Translations under genes and position numbers: made by a program
Source of the DNA: Salmonella enterica subsp. arizonae
GTDB lineage: Bacteria; Pseudomonadota; Gammaproteobacteria; Enterobacterales; Enterobacteriaceae
Length of the DNA: 64,000 nt
NCBI RefSeq assembly: GCF_008692845.1
Contig: NZ_VXJW01000006.1
Coordinates: forward strand, 124,001 to 188,000
Direction of reading: 5' to 3'
Notes under the pieces: generated by a model
The model's input: only the letters and a program-made list of their open reading frames with translations
Told to the model about the DNA's origin: nothing
Database searches by the model: none
Shown: positions 27,881-38,243 of the stretch, in pieces
Layout: the number at the start of each line of letters is the position of its first letter
Numbering within the stretch: position 1 is the first letter of the stretch

Positions 27881-28289
27881 TCCAGGTGGGATGGGAGGTA
27901 TCCTCCTGCCAGGCGCTATCTTCAATGCGAAAACCGAGCGCATGGTAGAAGTTTACGGCTGATTGATTTTTCTGGTAAACCTCAAGGCTCAACAGAGGAA
28001 AACGTTGCTGTACATATTCCAGAAGCGCTTTACCAATGCCGTGTCTTAACGCGTCGGGGGAGACAAACAGCGCCCCGACAAAACAGGCTTCCAGCACGCT
28101 AACGAAGCCTTTCAGTTGCCCACTTTCCTCCCATACCCAGGTTTGCGCGGCGGGTAAATAGACATCGCGCACAATCGCTTCGCTCTCATGCCAGTAACGT
28201 TCTTCGATAAAGGGATGGGCATAAATGGTACTTTTCATCCACAGCGCCAGAATAGACGCCATGTCCTCACTCTGGGATTTGCGAATCAT
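27849..28289 (-). CDS. yiaC: YiaC, GNAT-family N-acetyltransferase
   Basis: A 146-residue GNAT protein. The acetyl-CoA-binding motif is in [20 protein letters not shown], followed by [20 protein letters not shown]. coli YiaC has been described as a protein lysine acetyltransferase. The ATG at 28289 matches the family start, and a longer upstream frame is not supported. It overlaps the end of tag by 23 bp (same operon) and the end of bisC by 32 bp (convergent). Confidence 0.88.
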   Translation of the reverse strand: MIRKSQSEDMASILALWMKSTIYAHPFIEERYWHESEAIVRDVYLPAAQTWVWEESGQLKGFVSVLEACFVGALFVSPDALRHGIGKALLEYVQQRFPLLSLEVYQKNQSAVNFYHALGFRIEDSAWQEDTSHPTWIMSWQADQMP

Positions 28290-28848
28290 GTTTTTCTCCC
28301 GGATGGCAAAAACAGCCGGTAATATGGTCGTTGACCAGTCCGCACGCCTGCATAAAGGAGTAGCAGATAGTCGTACCGACAAACTTGAAACCTCGCTTTT
28401 TCAATGCCTTAGCAAGCGCATCGGACGCGGGTGTTGAGGTGGGAATCTCATCCAGACTGGCTGCCTGTGTGATCTGCGGCTGGCCATCAACGAATGACCA
28501 GACAAAATCGGCGAAAGGTTCGCCGTTTTGCTCCATCGCAAGCCAGGCGCGGGCGTTGCTGACAATAGCCTGAATTTTCCCGAGATGTCGTATAATCCCC
28601 GTATTCTGCAGCAGGCGTTCAATATCCTGCTCCTGCATAGTTGCGATGCGTACCGGGTCAAATTGATGAAAACAGGCGCGGTAGTTCTCCCGTTTTTTAA
28701 GCACGGTGATCCAGGATAAACCGGCCTGTTGACCTTCAAGACAGATCATTTCAAACAATTTTCTGCCATCAGTTTCCGGTACGCCCCACTCGTTGTCATG
28801 ATAGGCTATATAAAGGGGCTCTTGGCTGACCCAGCCGCAACGCTGCAT
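28267..28848 (-). CDS. tag: Tag, 3-methyladenine DNA glycosylase I
   Basis: A 193-residue constitutive 3-methyladenine glycosylase that starts base-excision repair of alkylated DNA. The structural zinc ligands known for Tag are present: Cys4 (MQRCGW), His17 (YHDNEWG), and the C-terminal His and Cys in VNDHITGCFCH. The base pocket segment QQAGLSWITVLKKRENY is conserved. GAGG precedes the ATG at 28848. It is six residues longer than E. coli Tag at the C-terminus. It forms an overlapping pair with yiaC. Confidence 0.95.
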   Translation of the reverse strand: MQRCGWVSQEPLYIAYHDNEWGVPETDGRKLFEMICLEGQQAGLSWITVLKKRENYRACFHQFDPVRIATMQEQDIERLLQNTGIIRHLGKIQAIVSNARAWLAMEQNGEPFADFVWSFVDGQPQITQAASLDEIPTSTPASDALAKALKKRGFKFVGTTICYSFMQACGLVNDHITGCFCHPGEKHDSQIPE

Positions 28849-29004
28849 AGATTTCCTCGTTATTGTGGTTACCGCGAAAATTTTCTTCAACCCGTCTTGA
28901 CGGACCCGCTAAAAGGACAATAGTTAATACAGGGCTAATGCCCGACATCCTTCATTCAATGACAATAATATCGCCGAATTCGGCTCTACTCTGGAGTCGC
29001 GTTG

Positions 29005-29709
29005 ATGATTGTAAAAAAACGCCGTGGTTGCCGGACATTGCGTCGTCTGGCGGGCCTTGTGGCCTGTTCGTTTTTTATCAATACTGCGTATGCCTGGCAA
29101 CAAGAATATATCGCTGAAGCGGCTCCGGGGCATACGACGGAACGCTATACCTGGGACAGCGATCACCAACCGAATTACAACGACATTCTGGCCGAACGCA
29201 TTCAGTCTACGCAGAATACGGTTGGTCCGGTACTTAGCCTGGCGGATGAAACCCCGCTTGATGCGACCAGCGGTATCAGTATGGGCTGGAACTTTCCGCT
29301 TTCCAGGCGTGTGACCACCGGGCCGGTAGCGGCGCTGCATTACGACGGTTCGACTTCATCAATGTATAACGAATATGGCGATAGCGCGACGACATTAGCA
29401 TTCACCGATCCGTTATGGCATGCCAGCGTCAGTACGATAGGATGGCGGGTAAACTCGCAGTTCGGCGATATCCGTCCCTGGGCGCAAATCAGCTATAACC
29501 AGCAGTTTGGGGAAAATATCTGGAAAGCGCAGTCTGGATTGAGCCGTATGACCGCAGTAAATCAGGAGGGAAACTGGCTGGATGTCACCGTAGGCACGGA
29601 CGTGCTGCTGAACCCGCACCTGGCGGCGTATGCGGCGTTTTCCCAGGCGGAAAATAGCGCTACGGATAGCGATTATTTATATACCCTGGGGGTGAGCGCC
29701 CGCTTTTAA
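29005..29709 (+). CDS. yhjY: YhjY, autotransporter-type beta-barrel protein without passenger
   Basis: A 234-residue exported protein. The signal peptide ends NTAYA (about residue 29). The mature protein begins WQQEYIAEA and has the alternating beta-strand pattern of an autotransporter beta domain: ATSGISMGWNFPL, WHASVSTIGWRVNSQFGDIRPWAQISYN and a C-terminal YLYTLGVSARF with the terminal Phe that guides Bam-mediated insertion. There is no lipase or passenger domain, as in E. coli YhjY. The ATG at 29005 has GGAG 8 bases upstream. The function is unknown. In S. Typhimurium the lpf fimbrial genes follow; here eptB follows. Confidence 0.85.
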   Translation: MIVKKRRGCRTLRRLAGLVACSFFINTAYAWQQEYIAEAAPGHTTERYTWDSDHQPNYNDILAERIQSTQNTVGPVLSLADETPLDATSGISMGWNFPLSRRVTTGPVAALHYDGSTSSMYNEYGDSATTLAFTDPLWHASVSTIGWRVNSQFGDIRPWAQISYNQQFGENIWKAQSGLSRMTAVNQEGNWLDVTVGTDVLLNPHLAAYAAFSQAENSATDSDYLYTLGVSARF

Positions 29710-29939
29710 CGAGATAAACCGCCGTCTGGGTTTATTAGAAGTTCGGCTAATACCCTGTCTATATATTTACAAAAATATCTAGGTCAATCACATTCTCTAT
29801 AGACACTTTTTGCGCTTCCTGTGGTCTACTTAGCCGCGCTGGTAGACTTTCTCACATCTGCATTAGCCGCATATTTACCTGTTTGATTAAAGAATCGTTG
29901 TACAGGTCGTTTTTATCCCGATTCCCAGGGTTTGTTTGC

Positions 29940-31631
29940 ATGAGATACATTAAATCAATGACGCAGCAGAAACTTAGTTTCTTGCTTGCGCTCTATATCG
30001 GCCTGTTTATGAACTGCGCCGTGTTTTACCGCCGTTTCGGCAGCTATGCGCAAGAATTTACCCTTTGGAAGGGAATCTCCGCGGTTGTCGAACTTGGCGC
30101 CACGGTGCTGGTGACTTTCTTCTTACTCCGTCTTCTTTCGCTATTTGGCCGACGCGTCTGGCGCGTGCTGGCCACGCTGGTGGTGCTGTTTTCCGCTGGC
30201 GCCAGTTATTACATGACTTTCCTAAATGTGGTGATTGGCTACGGCATTATTGCGTCTGTTATGACCACCGACATCGATCTCTCGAAAGAGGTGGTGGGTC
30301 TGCACTTCGTATTGTGGCTGATTTCCGTGAGCGTGCTTCCGCTGATTTTTATCTGGAGTAACCGCTGTCGCTATACGTTGTTGCGACAGTTACGCACGCC
30401 GGGGCAGCGTTTTCGCAGCGCCGCTGCGGTGGTACTGGCTGGCGTGATGGTGTGGGCGCCTATCCGCTTGCTGGACGTCCAGCAGAAAAAGGTTGAACGG
30501 GCGACAGGAATCGATTTACCCAGCTATGGCGGCGTGGTGGCGAACTCCTATCTGCCCTCAAACTGGTTATCTGCGCTAGGACTGTATGCCTGGGCACAGG
30601 TGGATGAGTCATCGGACAATAATTCATTAATAAACCCGGCAAAGAAATTTACCTATGTTGCGCCAAAGGATAATGATGACACCTATGTTGTTTTCATTAT
30701 CGGTGAAACCACCCGCTGGGATCACATGGGAATTTTCGGCTACGAGCGCAACACCACGCCGAAGCTAGCGCAGGAAAAAAATCTGGCGGCGTTCCGGGGG
30801 TATTCCTGCGATACCGCGACGAAACTTTCTTTACGCTGTATGTTTGTACGGGAAGGCGGGGCTGATAATAACCCGCAGCGTACGCTAAAAGAGCAGAATG
30901 TTTTTGCCGTACTCAAACAGCTTGGGTTCACTTCCGATCTGTACGCCATGCAGAGCGAGATGTGGTTCTATAGCAATACCATGGCGGATAATATCTCCTA
31001 CCGCGAGCAGATCGGCGCGGAGCCGCGTAACCGTGGTAAAACGGTTGATGACATGCTGTTGATTGATGAGATGCAGAACTCACTTGCCCGGAATCCGGAT
31101 GGTAAGCATCTGATTATTCTGCATACCAAGGGGTCGCATTTTAACTATACGCAACGTTATCCGCGCAGCTACGCTCAGTGGAAGCCTGAGTGTATAGGAG
31201 TCGATAGCGGCTGCACGAAAGCGCAGATGATCAACTCTTACGATAACTCCGTGACCTATGTTGATCACTTTATTACCAGCGTGTTCGAAAAGCTACGTGA
31301 TAAAAAAGCGATTGTGTTTTACGCAGCCGATCACGGAGAGTCGATTAACGAACGTGAACATTTGCACGGTACGCCGCGCAACATGGCGCCGCCGGAGCAG
31401 TTCCGCGTTCCGATGTTGGTATGGATGTCGGATAAATATCTTGCCAATCCGCAGCATGCGCAGATGTTCGCTCACCTGAAACAACAGGCGGAGATCAAAG
31501 TGCCTCGGCGTCATGTGGAGCTGTACGACACGATAATGGGTTGCCTGGGGTATACATCGCCGAATGGCGGCATTAACCAGAACAACAACTGGTGCCATAT
31601 TCCCGATGCGCAGAAAGTCGTCGCGGAGTAA
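29940..31631 (+). CDS. eptB: EptB, Kdo phosphoethanolamine transferase
   Basis: A 563-residue inner-membrane enzyme that adds phosphoethanolamine to the outer Kdo of lipopolysaccharide. The N-terminal half-kilobase encodes about five membrane helices ([34 protein letters not shown] and others). The periplasmic sulfatase-fold domain has the nucleophile Thr in [12 protein letters not shown] and metal ligands in [10 protein letters not shown] and [19 protein letters not shown]. The ATG at 29940 gives the E. coli length; an in-frame start at 29883 would add 19 residues. In E. coli and Salmonella eptB mRNA is a target of the sRNA MgrR and the gene responds to sigma E; no clear sites were assigned here. 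Confidence 0.95.
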   Translation: MRYIKSMTQQKLSFLLALYIGLFMNCAVFYRRFGSYAQEFTLWKGISAVVELGATVLVTFFLLRLLSLFGRRVWRVLATLVVLFSAGASYYMTFLNVVIGYGIIASVMTTDIDLSKEVVGLHFVLWLISVSVLPLIFIWSNRCRYTLLRQLRTPGQRFRSAAAVVLAGVMVWAPIRLLDVQQKKVERATGIDLPSYGGVVANSYLPSNWLSALGLYAWAQVDESSDNNSLINPAKKFTYVAPKDNDDTYVVFIIGETTRWDHMGIFGYERNTTPKLAQEKNLAAFRGYSCDTATKLSLRCMFVREGGADNNPQRTLKEQNVFAVLKQLGFTSDLYAMQSEMWFYSNTMADNISYREQIGAEPRNRGKTVDDMLLIDEMQNSLARNPDGKHLIILHTKGSHFNYTQRYPRSYAQWKPECIGVDSGCTKAQMINSYDNSVTYVDHFITSVFEKLRDKKAIVFYAADHGESINEREHLHGTPRNMAPPEQFRVPMLVWMSDKYLANPQHAQMFAHLKQQAEIKVPRRHVELYDTIMGCLGYTSPNGGINQNNNWCHIPDAQKVVAE

Positions 31632-31722
31632 GCCGTCTGCCGACTTTCTCGCCGATTAAATCGTATTTTGCGACTAAGGGATTGACGGGCGTGCGCCTGA
31701 GCAGTAAGATGCGCCCGCAATT

Positions 31723-31799
<77 letters not shown>

Positions 31800-31806
31800 A
31801 ATTTAG

Positions 31807-31835
31807 AAACCCTGCTCAGTGAGCAGGGTTTTTTC
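31807..31835 (+). terminator. Terminator after proK
   Basis: AAACCCTGCTC-AGT-GAGCAGGGTTT followed by TTT; an 11-bp stem starting 8 bases after the tRNA. Confidence 0.9.
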
Positions 31836-31892
31836 GTTGTAGTCGTGATAAGCGAAGCGTCATTAGGCAACTTACTGTACCAAACCTGACAT

Positions 31893-31930
31893 CGTCGGAT
31901 GGCGGCGCAAGCACCTTATCCGGCCTACGG
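31893..31930. repeat. REP element upstream of dppA
   Basis: TCGGATGGCGGCGCAAGC and ACCTTATCCGGCCTAC form a near-consensus REP unit. Confidence 0.85.
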
Positions 31931-32500
31931 GCGGAACGAGTTGAATGGACTGATAAAAAATTCGCCCCCACTTCCTGGTGTCTACTTGCTAATTGCTGAT
32001 ATATTCCATTGCTTTCGCCGCCGTTTGCGTAAGTCACTTTTTGCGTTACTGGCTGCCGTACCTGGCATTTTTCGCTGTACGCTTTAACGTACATGGTATT
32101 AATCACTCATATATACGCCATATTTTAAAAATTTTTGCGTTTACGACATAAAAGTTAAACACTAAATGTTTCTAAATATTAAGGTAATTATTCTGACGAC
32201 TCCGGCGTAGCACAAATTTCCCTGCTGAAAATACCCTTCTGAACTTTTTTTAATCTTTGTTTGTTAATTCTCACCGTTGTTGTAAAAGCTGGTTACCTGT
32301 ATTGACGTTTTGACATTCTGTTGACAGATTGTAGGGAATGAGGGGCATTTTATGGAGAATCCGCACTGCAACTCAGTCGTTTATGCGAACGGAATCCTCA
32401 CCTCTCACTACTGACCTGACCAGGTAAAAAACAAAAAAGGCCGGGCGGTAAAAGCCACTGCAAAGGGCAAAACAATATACATCACAATTGGAGCAGAAGA
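31931..32500 (+). promoter_or_regulatory. dppA upstream region and leader
   Basis: 570 bp with no supported gene. A candidate promoter is TTGACA (32310-32315) and TAGGGA (32332-32337), 16 bp apart, which would give a leader of about 157 nt, close to that known for E. coli dppA. The last part of the leader is C/A-rich (AAAACAATATACATCACAATT, 32470-32489), the kind of site bound by the G/U-rich region of GcvB RNA, which represses dppA in Salmonella. GGAG lies 7 bases before the ATG. Positions are by eye. Confidence 0.5.
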
Positions 32501-34108
32501 ATGAGTATTTCCTTGAAGAAGTCAGGGATGCTGAAGCTTGGTTTGAGCCTGATAGCCATGACCGTTGCAGCAAGCGTACAGGCTAAAACTCTGGTTTATT
32601 GTTCAGAAGGATCACCCGAAGGATTCAACCCGCAACTGTTTACTTCCGGCACCACTTATGACGCCAGCTCGGTGCCAATTTACAACCGCCTGGTGGAATT
32701 CAAAATCGGCACCACGGAAGTGGTCCCTGGGCTTGCTGAGAAGTGGGATATCAGCGAAGACGGTAAAACCTATACGTTCCACCTGCGTAAAGGGGTGAAA
32801 TGGCAATCCAGCAAGGATTTCAAACCCACGCGCGAGCTTAACGCCGATGATGTCGTGTTCTCTTTCGACCGACAGAAAAACGAGCAGAACCCGTACCATA
32901 AAGTGTCTGGCGGCAGCTATGAATACTTTGAAGGCATGGGCCTGCCGGATCTGATTAGCGAAGTGAAGAAGGTAGACGATCACACCGTACAATTTGTACT
33001 GACGCGTCCGGAAGCGCCGTTCGTTGCTGATTTAGCCATGGACTTCGCCTCCATTCTTTCCAGAGAGTATGCCGACAACATGCTGAAAGCCGGTACGCCG
33101 GAAAAAGTGGATCTGAACCCAGTCGGCACTGGCCCGTTCCAACTGGTGCAATATCAGAAAGACTCCCGCATTCTCTACAAAGCCTTTGACGGCTACTGGG
33201 GCACGAAGCCGAAAATTGACCGCCTGGTTTTCTCCATTACGCCTGACGCTTCCGTGCGTTACGCTAAACTGCAAAAAAATGAGTGTCAGGTGATGCCGTA
33301 TCCGAACCCGGCTGATATCGCCCGTATGAAGCAGGATAAAAACATCAATCTGATGGAGCAGGCGGGTCTGAACGTTGGCTATCTCTCCTATAACGTACAG
33401 AAAAAACCGCTGGATGACGTCAAAGTTCGCCAGGCGTTGACCTATGCAGTGAATAAAGAGGCGATCATCAAAGCCGTGTATCAGGGTGCGGGCGTTGCCG
33501 CGAAAAACCTGATCCCGCCGACGATGTGGGGCTATAACGACGATATTAAAGAATACGGCTATGATCCGGAAAAAGCGAAGGCGCTGCTGAAAGAAGCCGG
33601 TCTGGAAAAAGGCTTCACCCTGGATCTGTGGGCGATGCCGGTACAGCGACCCTATAACCCGAACGCGCGCCGTATGGCGGAAATGATCCAGGCGGACTGG
33701 GCGAAAATTGGCGTTCAGGCCAAAATCGTCACCTATGAATGGGGCGAATACCTCAAGCGTGCTAAAGATGGCGAGCACCAGACGGTGATGATGGGCTGGA
33801 CCGGTGATAACGGCGATCCAGATAACTTCTTCGCCACTCTGTTCAGTTGCGATGCCGCGCAGCAAAGCTCTAACTATTCAAAATGGTGCTACAAGCCGTT
33901 TGAAGATCTGATTCAGCCAGCGCGTGCGACCGATGACCACAACAAGCGTGTTGAACTCTATAAACAGGCCCAGGTTGTGATGCATGACCAGGCGCCAGCG
34001 CTGATCATCGCTCACTCCACGGTTTATGAGCCAGTGCGTAAAGAAGTCAAAGGCTATGTGGTTGATCCGCTAGGCAAGCACCACTTCGAAAACGTCTCTG
34101 TCGAATAA
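32501..34108 (+). CDS. dppA: DppA, periplasmic dipeptide/heme-binding protein
   Basis: A 535-residue ABC-transporter solute-binding protein of the SBP_bac_5 family. The signal peptide is residues 1-28 (ending SVQA/KTL), and the mature protein starts KTLVYCSEGSPEGFNPQLF as in E. coli DppA. Family segments are WDISEDGKTYTFHLRKGVKW, NPVGTGPFQLVQYQKD and VRQALTYAVNKEAII. It delivers dipeptides to DppBCDF and also takes part in heme uptake and dipeptide chemotaxis in E. coli. It is first in the dpp operon; a 157-bp gap with REP sequence separates it from dppB, which favours higher DppA levels. Confidence 0.97.
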   Translation: MSISLKKSGMLKLGLSLIAMTVAASVQAKTLVYCSEGSPEGFNPQLFTSGTTYDASSVPIYNRLVEFKIGTTEVVPGLAEKWDISEDGKTYTFHLRKGVKWQSSKDFKPTRELNADDVVFSFDRQKNEQNPYHKVSGGSYEYFEGMGLPDLISEVKKVDDHTVQFVLTRPEAPFVADLAMDFASILSREYADNMLKAGTPEKVDLNPVGTGPFQLVQYQKDSRILYKAFDGYWGTKPKIDRLVFSITPDASVRYAKLQKNECQVMPYPNPADIARMKQDKNINLMEQAGLNVGYLSYNVQKKPLDDVKVRQALTYAVNKEAIIKAVYQGAGVAAKNLIPPTMWGYNDDIKEYGYDPEKAKALLKEAGLEKGFTLDLWAMPVQRPYNPNARRMAEMIQADWAKIGVQAKIVTYEWGEYLKRAKDGEHQTVMMGWTGDNGDPDNFFATLFSCDAAQQSSNYSKWCYKPFEDLIQPARATDDHNKRVELYKQAQVVMHDQAPALIIAHSTVYEPVRKEVKGYVVDPLGKHHFENVSVE

Positions 34109-34113
34109 TTAAA

Positions 34114-34172
34114 ATAGCGCTACGCCCCGGCCTTTGTCGACCGGATAAGCGTAGCGCCATCCGGCAACTATG
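34114..34172. repeat. REP element between dppA and dppB
   Basis: GCGCTACGCCCCGGCC, then GACCGGATAAGCGTAGCGCC and ATCCGGC form a REP-type stem 6 bases after the dppA stop. Such stems can protect the upstream mRNA and allow differential expression in the operon. Confidence 0.8.
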
Positions 34173-34265
34173 CTTCGCTCCTCGGCTGTTTTTGAGTGGG
34201 ATAAGATTTGTGAGCAATACAGACTCACGGTTCCAGTCCGTGCGTCATGAGAGAGAATCCGGGTT

Positions 34266-35285
34266 ATGTTGCAGTTCATTCTCCGACGTTTGGGACTCGT
34301 CATCCCGACGTTTATCGGTATTACCCTTCTCACCTTTGCCTTTGTCCATATGATCCCCGGCGATCCGGTGATGATCATGGCGGGTGAGCGAGGCATCTCC
34401 CCTGAGCGTCATGCTCAACTGCTGGCTGAACTCGGTCTTGATAAACCGATGTGGCAGCAATATCTCCATTATATCTGGGGGGTTATGCATGGCGATTTAG
34501 GTATTTCCTTGAAAAGCCGAATCCCCGTGTGGGACGAGTTTGTACCTCGCTTTAAAGCGACGCTGGAACTTGGCGTCTGCGCCATGATTTTCGCCACTGC
34601 GGTGGGGATTCCGGTTGGCGTGCTGGCTGCCGTCAAACGCGGCTCCATTTTCGACCATACTGCCGTTGGCCTGGCGTTGACCGGCTACTCTATGCCTATC
34701 TTCTGGTGGGGCATGATGCTGATCATGCTGGTCTCCGTCCACTGGAACCTGACGCCGGTTTCCGGGCGTGTGAGCGATATGGTGTTTCTTGATGACACCA
34801 ATCCGTTGACTGGCTTTATGCTGATCGACACCGCTATCTGGGGCGAAGAGGGTAACTTTATTGATGCGCTGGCGCATATGATCCTGCCTGCGATAGTGCT
34901 CGGCACGATCCCGCTGGCCGTGATTGTGCGTATGACCCGTTCCTCAATGCTGGAAGTGTTGGGGGAGGATTACATCCGTACCGCGCGCGCCAAAGGTCTG
35001 ACAAGGATGCGGGTCATTATCATCCATGCTCTGCGTAACGCGATGCTGCCGGTTGTCACCGTGATTGGTTTGCAGGTGGGAACGTTATTGGCAGGCGCGA
35101 TTCTGACAGAAACCATCTTTTCATGGCCCGGTCTGGGGCGCTGGCTGATCGATGCGCTGCAGCGCCGCGATTATCCGGTAGTTCAGGGCGGCGTGTTACT
35201 GGTAGCGACGATGATTATTCTCGTCAACCTGCTGGTAGACCTGCTGTACGGCGTGGTGAACCCGCGTATCCGGCATAAGAAGTAA
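34266..35285 (+). CDS. dppB: DppB, dipeptide ABC transporter permease
   Basis: A 339-residue inner-membrane permease with about six membrane helices, of the OppB/DppB type. The N-terminus MLQFILRRLGLVIPTFIGITLLTF is the typical first helix. The cytoplasmic EAA loop that docks the ATPase is EDYIRTARAKGLTRMRVI. It pairs with DppC. GAGAGAATCCGGGTT precedes the ATG. Confidence 0.96.
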   Translation: MLQFILRRLGLVIPTFIGITLLTFAFVHMIPGDPVMIMAGERGISPERHAQLLAELGLDKPMWQQYLHYIWGVMHGDLGISLKSRIPVWDEFVPRFKATLELGVCAMIFATAVGIPVGVLAAVKRGSIFDHTAVGLALTGYSMPIFWWGMMLIMLVSVHWNLTPVSGRVSDMVFLDDTNPLTGFMLIDTAIWGEEGNFIDALAHMILPAIVLGTIPLAVIVRMTRSSMLEVLGEDYIRTARAKGLTRMRVIIIHALRNAMLPVVTVIGLQVGTLLAGAILTETIFSWPGLGRWLIDALQRRDYPVVQGGVLLVATMIILVNLLVDLLYGVVNPRIRHKK

Positions 35286-35294
35286 GGGGCCATC

Positions 35295-36197
35295 ATGTCA
35301 CAGGTTACTGAAAATAATGTTATTGCCGCACCGGCACCCATGACGCCATTGCGGGAGTTTTGGCACTATTTCAAACGCAATAAAGGCGCGGTCGTTGGAC
35401 TGGCATATGTCATCATCATGATTCTGATTGCGGTGTTTGCCAACTTTATTGCGCCGCATAACCCGGCGGAGCAGTTCCGCGATGCGCTACTGGTGCCGCC
35501 GGTCTGGCAGGAAGGCGGCAGTTGGGCGCATATTCTGGGAACGGATGATGTCGGCCGCGATGTACTCTCGCGCCTGATGTATGGCGCGCGTCTTTCAATG
35601 CTGGTCGGCTGTCTGGTGGTCGTTCTGTCGCTGGTGATGGGAATTGTCCTCGGACTAGTCGCGGGCTATTTCGGCGGTCTTGTCGATAACATTATCATGC
35701 GTGTTGTCGATATCATGCTGGCCCTGCCGAGTCTGCTGCTGGCGCTGGTGTTGGTGGCGATCTTCGGCCCCTCCATCGGCAACGCTGCGTTGGCGTTGAC
35801 ATTTGTAGCGCTGCCGCACTATGTCCGCTTAACCCGTGCGGCGGTTCTGGTAGAGGTGAACCGCGATTATGTCACCGCCTCTCGCGTGGCAGGTGCAGGC
35901 GCAATGCGTCAGATGTTCATCAATATTTTCCCGAATTGCCTTGCGCCGCTGATCGTTCAGGCGTCGCTGGGTTTCTCTAACGCCATTCTCGATATGGCCG
36001 CCCTCGGCTTTCTTGGCATGGGCGCGCAGCCGCCAACGCCGGAGTGGGGGACCATGCTCTCTGACGTGTTGCAGTTCGCGCAAAGCGCCTGGTGGGTCGT
36101 GACCTTCCCGGGGTTGGCGATTCTGCTGACGGTGCTGGCATTTAACCTGATGGGTGACGGTCTGCGTGACGCGCTCGATCCCAAACTGAAGCAGTAA
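35295..36197 (+). CDS. dppC: DppC, dipeptide ABC transporter permease
   Basis: A 300-residue partner permease. An N-terminal cytoplasmic stretch with [19 protein letters not shown] leads into the first helix, and the periplasmic loop has [19 protein letters not shown], both family hallmarks. The EAA loop reads [20 protein letters not shown]. It starts 9 bp after dppB with AGGGG upstream. Confidence 0.96.
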   Translation: MSQVTENNVIAAPAPMTPLREFWHYFKRNKGAVVGLAYVIIMILIAVFANFIAPHNPAEQFRDALLVPPVWQEGGSWAHILGTDDVGRDVLSRLMYGARLSMLVGCLVVVLSLVMGIVLGLVAGYFGGLVDNIIMRVVDIMLALPSLLLALVLVAIFGPSIGNAALALTFVALPHYVRLTRAAVLVEVNRDYVTASRVAGAGAMRQMFINIFPNCLAPLIVQASLGFSNAILDMAALGFLGMGAQPPTPEWGTMLSDVLQFAQSAWWVVTFPGLAILLTVLAFNLMGDGLRDALDPKLKQ

Positions 36198-36207
36198 GAG
36201 GTTCGAG

Positions 36208-37191
36208 ATGGCGTTATTAAATATAGATCAATTATCGGTGCATTTCGGCGACGAAGGGACACCGTTCAAAGCCGTCGACCGCATCAGCTACAGCGTGAAG
36301 CAGGGCGAAGTGGTCGGCATTGTCGGCGAGTCCGGTTCCGGCAAATCCGTCAGCTCGCTGGCGATTATGGGGCTTATCGATTACCCAGGCCGCGTGATGG
36401 CGGAAAACCTGCTCTTTAACGGACAGGATCTGACGCGCATTTCCGAGAAGGAACGTCGCAACCTGGTGGGCGCTGAAGTGGCGATGATTTTCCAGGACCC
36501 GATGACCAGCCTCAATCCTTGCTATACCGTTGGCTTTCAGATTATGGAAGCCATCAAGGTACACCAGGGCGGGAACAAGAAAACCCGTCGTCAGCGAGCG
36601 ATTGACCTGCTGAACCAAGTGGGCATTCCCGATCCGGCTTCGCGTCTGGATGTCTATCCGCACCAGCTTTCCGGCGGCATGAGTCAGCGCGTGATGATTG
36701 CGATGGCAATAGCCTGTCGACCAAAGCTGTTGATTGCCGATGAACCGACCACGGCGCTGGATGTGACCATTCAGGCGCAAATCATTGAACTGCTGCTGGA
36801 GTTGCAGCAAAAAGAGAACATGGCGCTGGTGCTCATTACCCATGACCTGGCGCTGGTGGCGGAAGCGGCGCACAAAATTATCGTCATGTACGCCGGTCAG
36901 GTGGTCGAAACCGGCGATGCGCAGGATATTTTTCGTGCGCCGAGACATCCCTACACGCAGGCACTGCTACGCGCGTTGCCGGAATTTGCGCAAGATAAAG
37001 CGCGTCTGGCTTCGCTGCCGGGCGTGGTGCCGGGGAAATATGACCGCCCGACGGGCTGTCTGCTTAACCCGCGCTGTCCTTACGCCACGGACAGATGTCG
37101 TGCGGAAGAACCTGCTCTCAACCAACTGGACGATGGACGTCAGTCAAAATGTCACTACCCACTCGATGATGCCGGGAGGCCCACACTATGA
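36208..37191 (+). CDS. dppD: DppD, dipeptide ABC transporter ATPase
   Basis: A 327-residue ATPase. Walker A is GESGSGKS, the signature is LSGGMSQR, Walker B is [12 protein letters not shown], and the switch His is in [13 protein letters not shown]. The C-terminal oligopeptide-transporter extension holds the cysteines [14 protein letters not shown] and CHYP. These are also seen in other Dpp/Opp ATPases, where in some relatives they bind an iron-sulfur cluster. It overlaps dppF by 4 bp. Confidence 0.96.
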   Translation: MALLNIDQLSVHFGDEGTPFKAVDRISYSVKQGEVVGIVGESGSGKSVSSLAIMGLIDYPGRVMAENLLFNGQDLTRISEKERRNLVGAEVAMIFQDPMTSLNPCYTVGFQIMEAIKVHQGGNKKTRRQRAIDLLNQVGIPDPASRLDVYPHQLSGGMSQRVMIAMAIACRPKLLIADEPTTALDVTIQAQIIELLLELQQKENMALVLITHDLALVAEAAHKIIVMYAGQVVETGDAQDIFRAPRHPYTQALLRALPEFAQDKARLASLPGVVPGKYDRPTGCLLNPRCPYATDRCRAEEPALNQLDDGRQSKCHYPLDDAGRPTL

Positions 37192-38201
37192 GTACGCATG
37201 AGGCCACCTTGCAACAGCCGCTGTTGCGGGCTATCGACCTGAAAAAACACTACCCGGTAAAGAAGGGGATTTTTTCTCCGGAACGACTGGTGAAAGCGCT
37301 GGATGGCGTGTCGTTTACCCTCGAACGCGGTAAAACGCTGGCCGTAGTGGGGGAGTCCGGTTGTGGAAAATCCACGCTGGGCCGTCTGCTGACGATGATT
37401 GAAACGCCAACCGGCGGCGAGCTGTACTATCAGGGGCAGGATCTGCTCAAACACGATCCGCATGCGCAGAAGCTGCGTCGGCAGAAAATCCAGATTGTGT
37501 TTCAGAACCCCTACGGTTCCCTAAACCCGCGTAAGAAAGTGGGGCAAATTCTGGAAGAGCCGTTGCTGATCAATACCAGCCTGAGTAAAGCGCAGCGTCG
37601 TGAAAAAGCGCTGGCGATGATGGCGAAGGTGGGGCTGAAAACCGAGCACTACGACCGTTATCCGCATATGTTTTCCGGTGGTCAGCGCCAGCGTATCGCT
37701 ATCGCCCGCGGTCTGATGCTTGATCCGGACGTAGTGATTGCCGATGAACCGGTCTCCGCGCTCGACGTGTCGGTGCGCGCGCAGGTGCTGAACCTGATGA
37801 TGGATTTGCAACAGGATATGGGGCTGTCTTATGTCTTTATCTCGCACGACCTGTCGGTGGTGGAACACATCGCCGATGAAGTGATGGTAATGTACTTAGG
37901 CCGCTGCGTGGAGAAAGGGACCAAAGAGCAGATTTTTAATAATCCACGTCATCCGTATACCCAGGCGTTGCTCTCTGCTACGCCGCGGCTGAATCCGGAC
38001 GATCGCCGTGAGCGTATCAAGCTGACGGGCGAGCTGCCGAGTCCACTGAATCCGCCGCCGGGCTGCGCCTTCAACGCCCGCTGCCGCCGCCGCTTCGGGC
38101 CCTGTACGCAGTTGCAGCCGCAGCTCAAAGAGTACGGCGGCCAGTTGGTGGCCTGCTTTGCCGTCGATCAGGACGAAAATTCGCAGAAGCCGGCACTGTA
38201 A
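37188..38201 (+). CDS. dppF: DppF, dipeptide ABC transporter ATPase
   Basis: A 337-residue second ATPase of the transporter. Walker A is GESGCGKS, the signature is FSGGQRQR, Walker B is [12 protein letters not shown], and the H-loop is [10 protein letters not shown]. The C-terminal extension contains [17 protein letters not shown]. Its ATGA start overlaps the dppD stop, so translation is coupled. A strong terminator follows within 10 bp. Confidence 0.96.
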   Translation: MSTHEATLQQPLLRAIDLKKHYPVKKGIFSPERLVKALDGVSFTLERGKTLAVVGESGCGKSTLGRLLTMIETPTGGELYYQGQDLLKHDPHAQKLRRQKIQIVFQNPYGSLNPRKKVGQILEEPLLINTSLSKAQRREKALAMMAKVGLKTEHYDRYPHMFSGGQRQRIAIARGLMLDPDVVIADEPVSALDVSVRAQVLNLMMDLQQDMGLSYVFISHDLSVVEHIADEVMVMYLGRCVEKGTKEQIFNNPRHPYTQALLSATPRLNPDDRRERIKLTGELPSPLNPPPGCAFNARCRRRFGPCTQLQPQLKEYGGQLVACFAVDQDENSQKPAL

Positions 38202-38206
38202 TTCCC

Positions 38207-38237
38207 GAAGAAGACCGGAACCATTCCGGTCTTCTTT
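38207..38237. terminator. Bidirectional terminator between dppF and yhjV
   Basis: GAAGACCGGAA-CCA-TTCCGGTCTTC is an 11-bp perfect stem flanked by A- and T-rich bases, between convergent stops. Confidence 0.85.
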
Positions 38238-38243
38238 CCGTCG

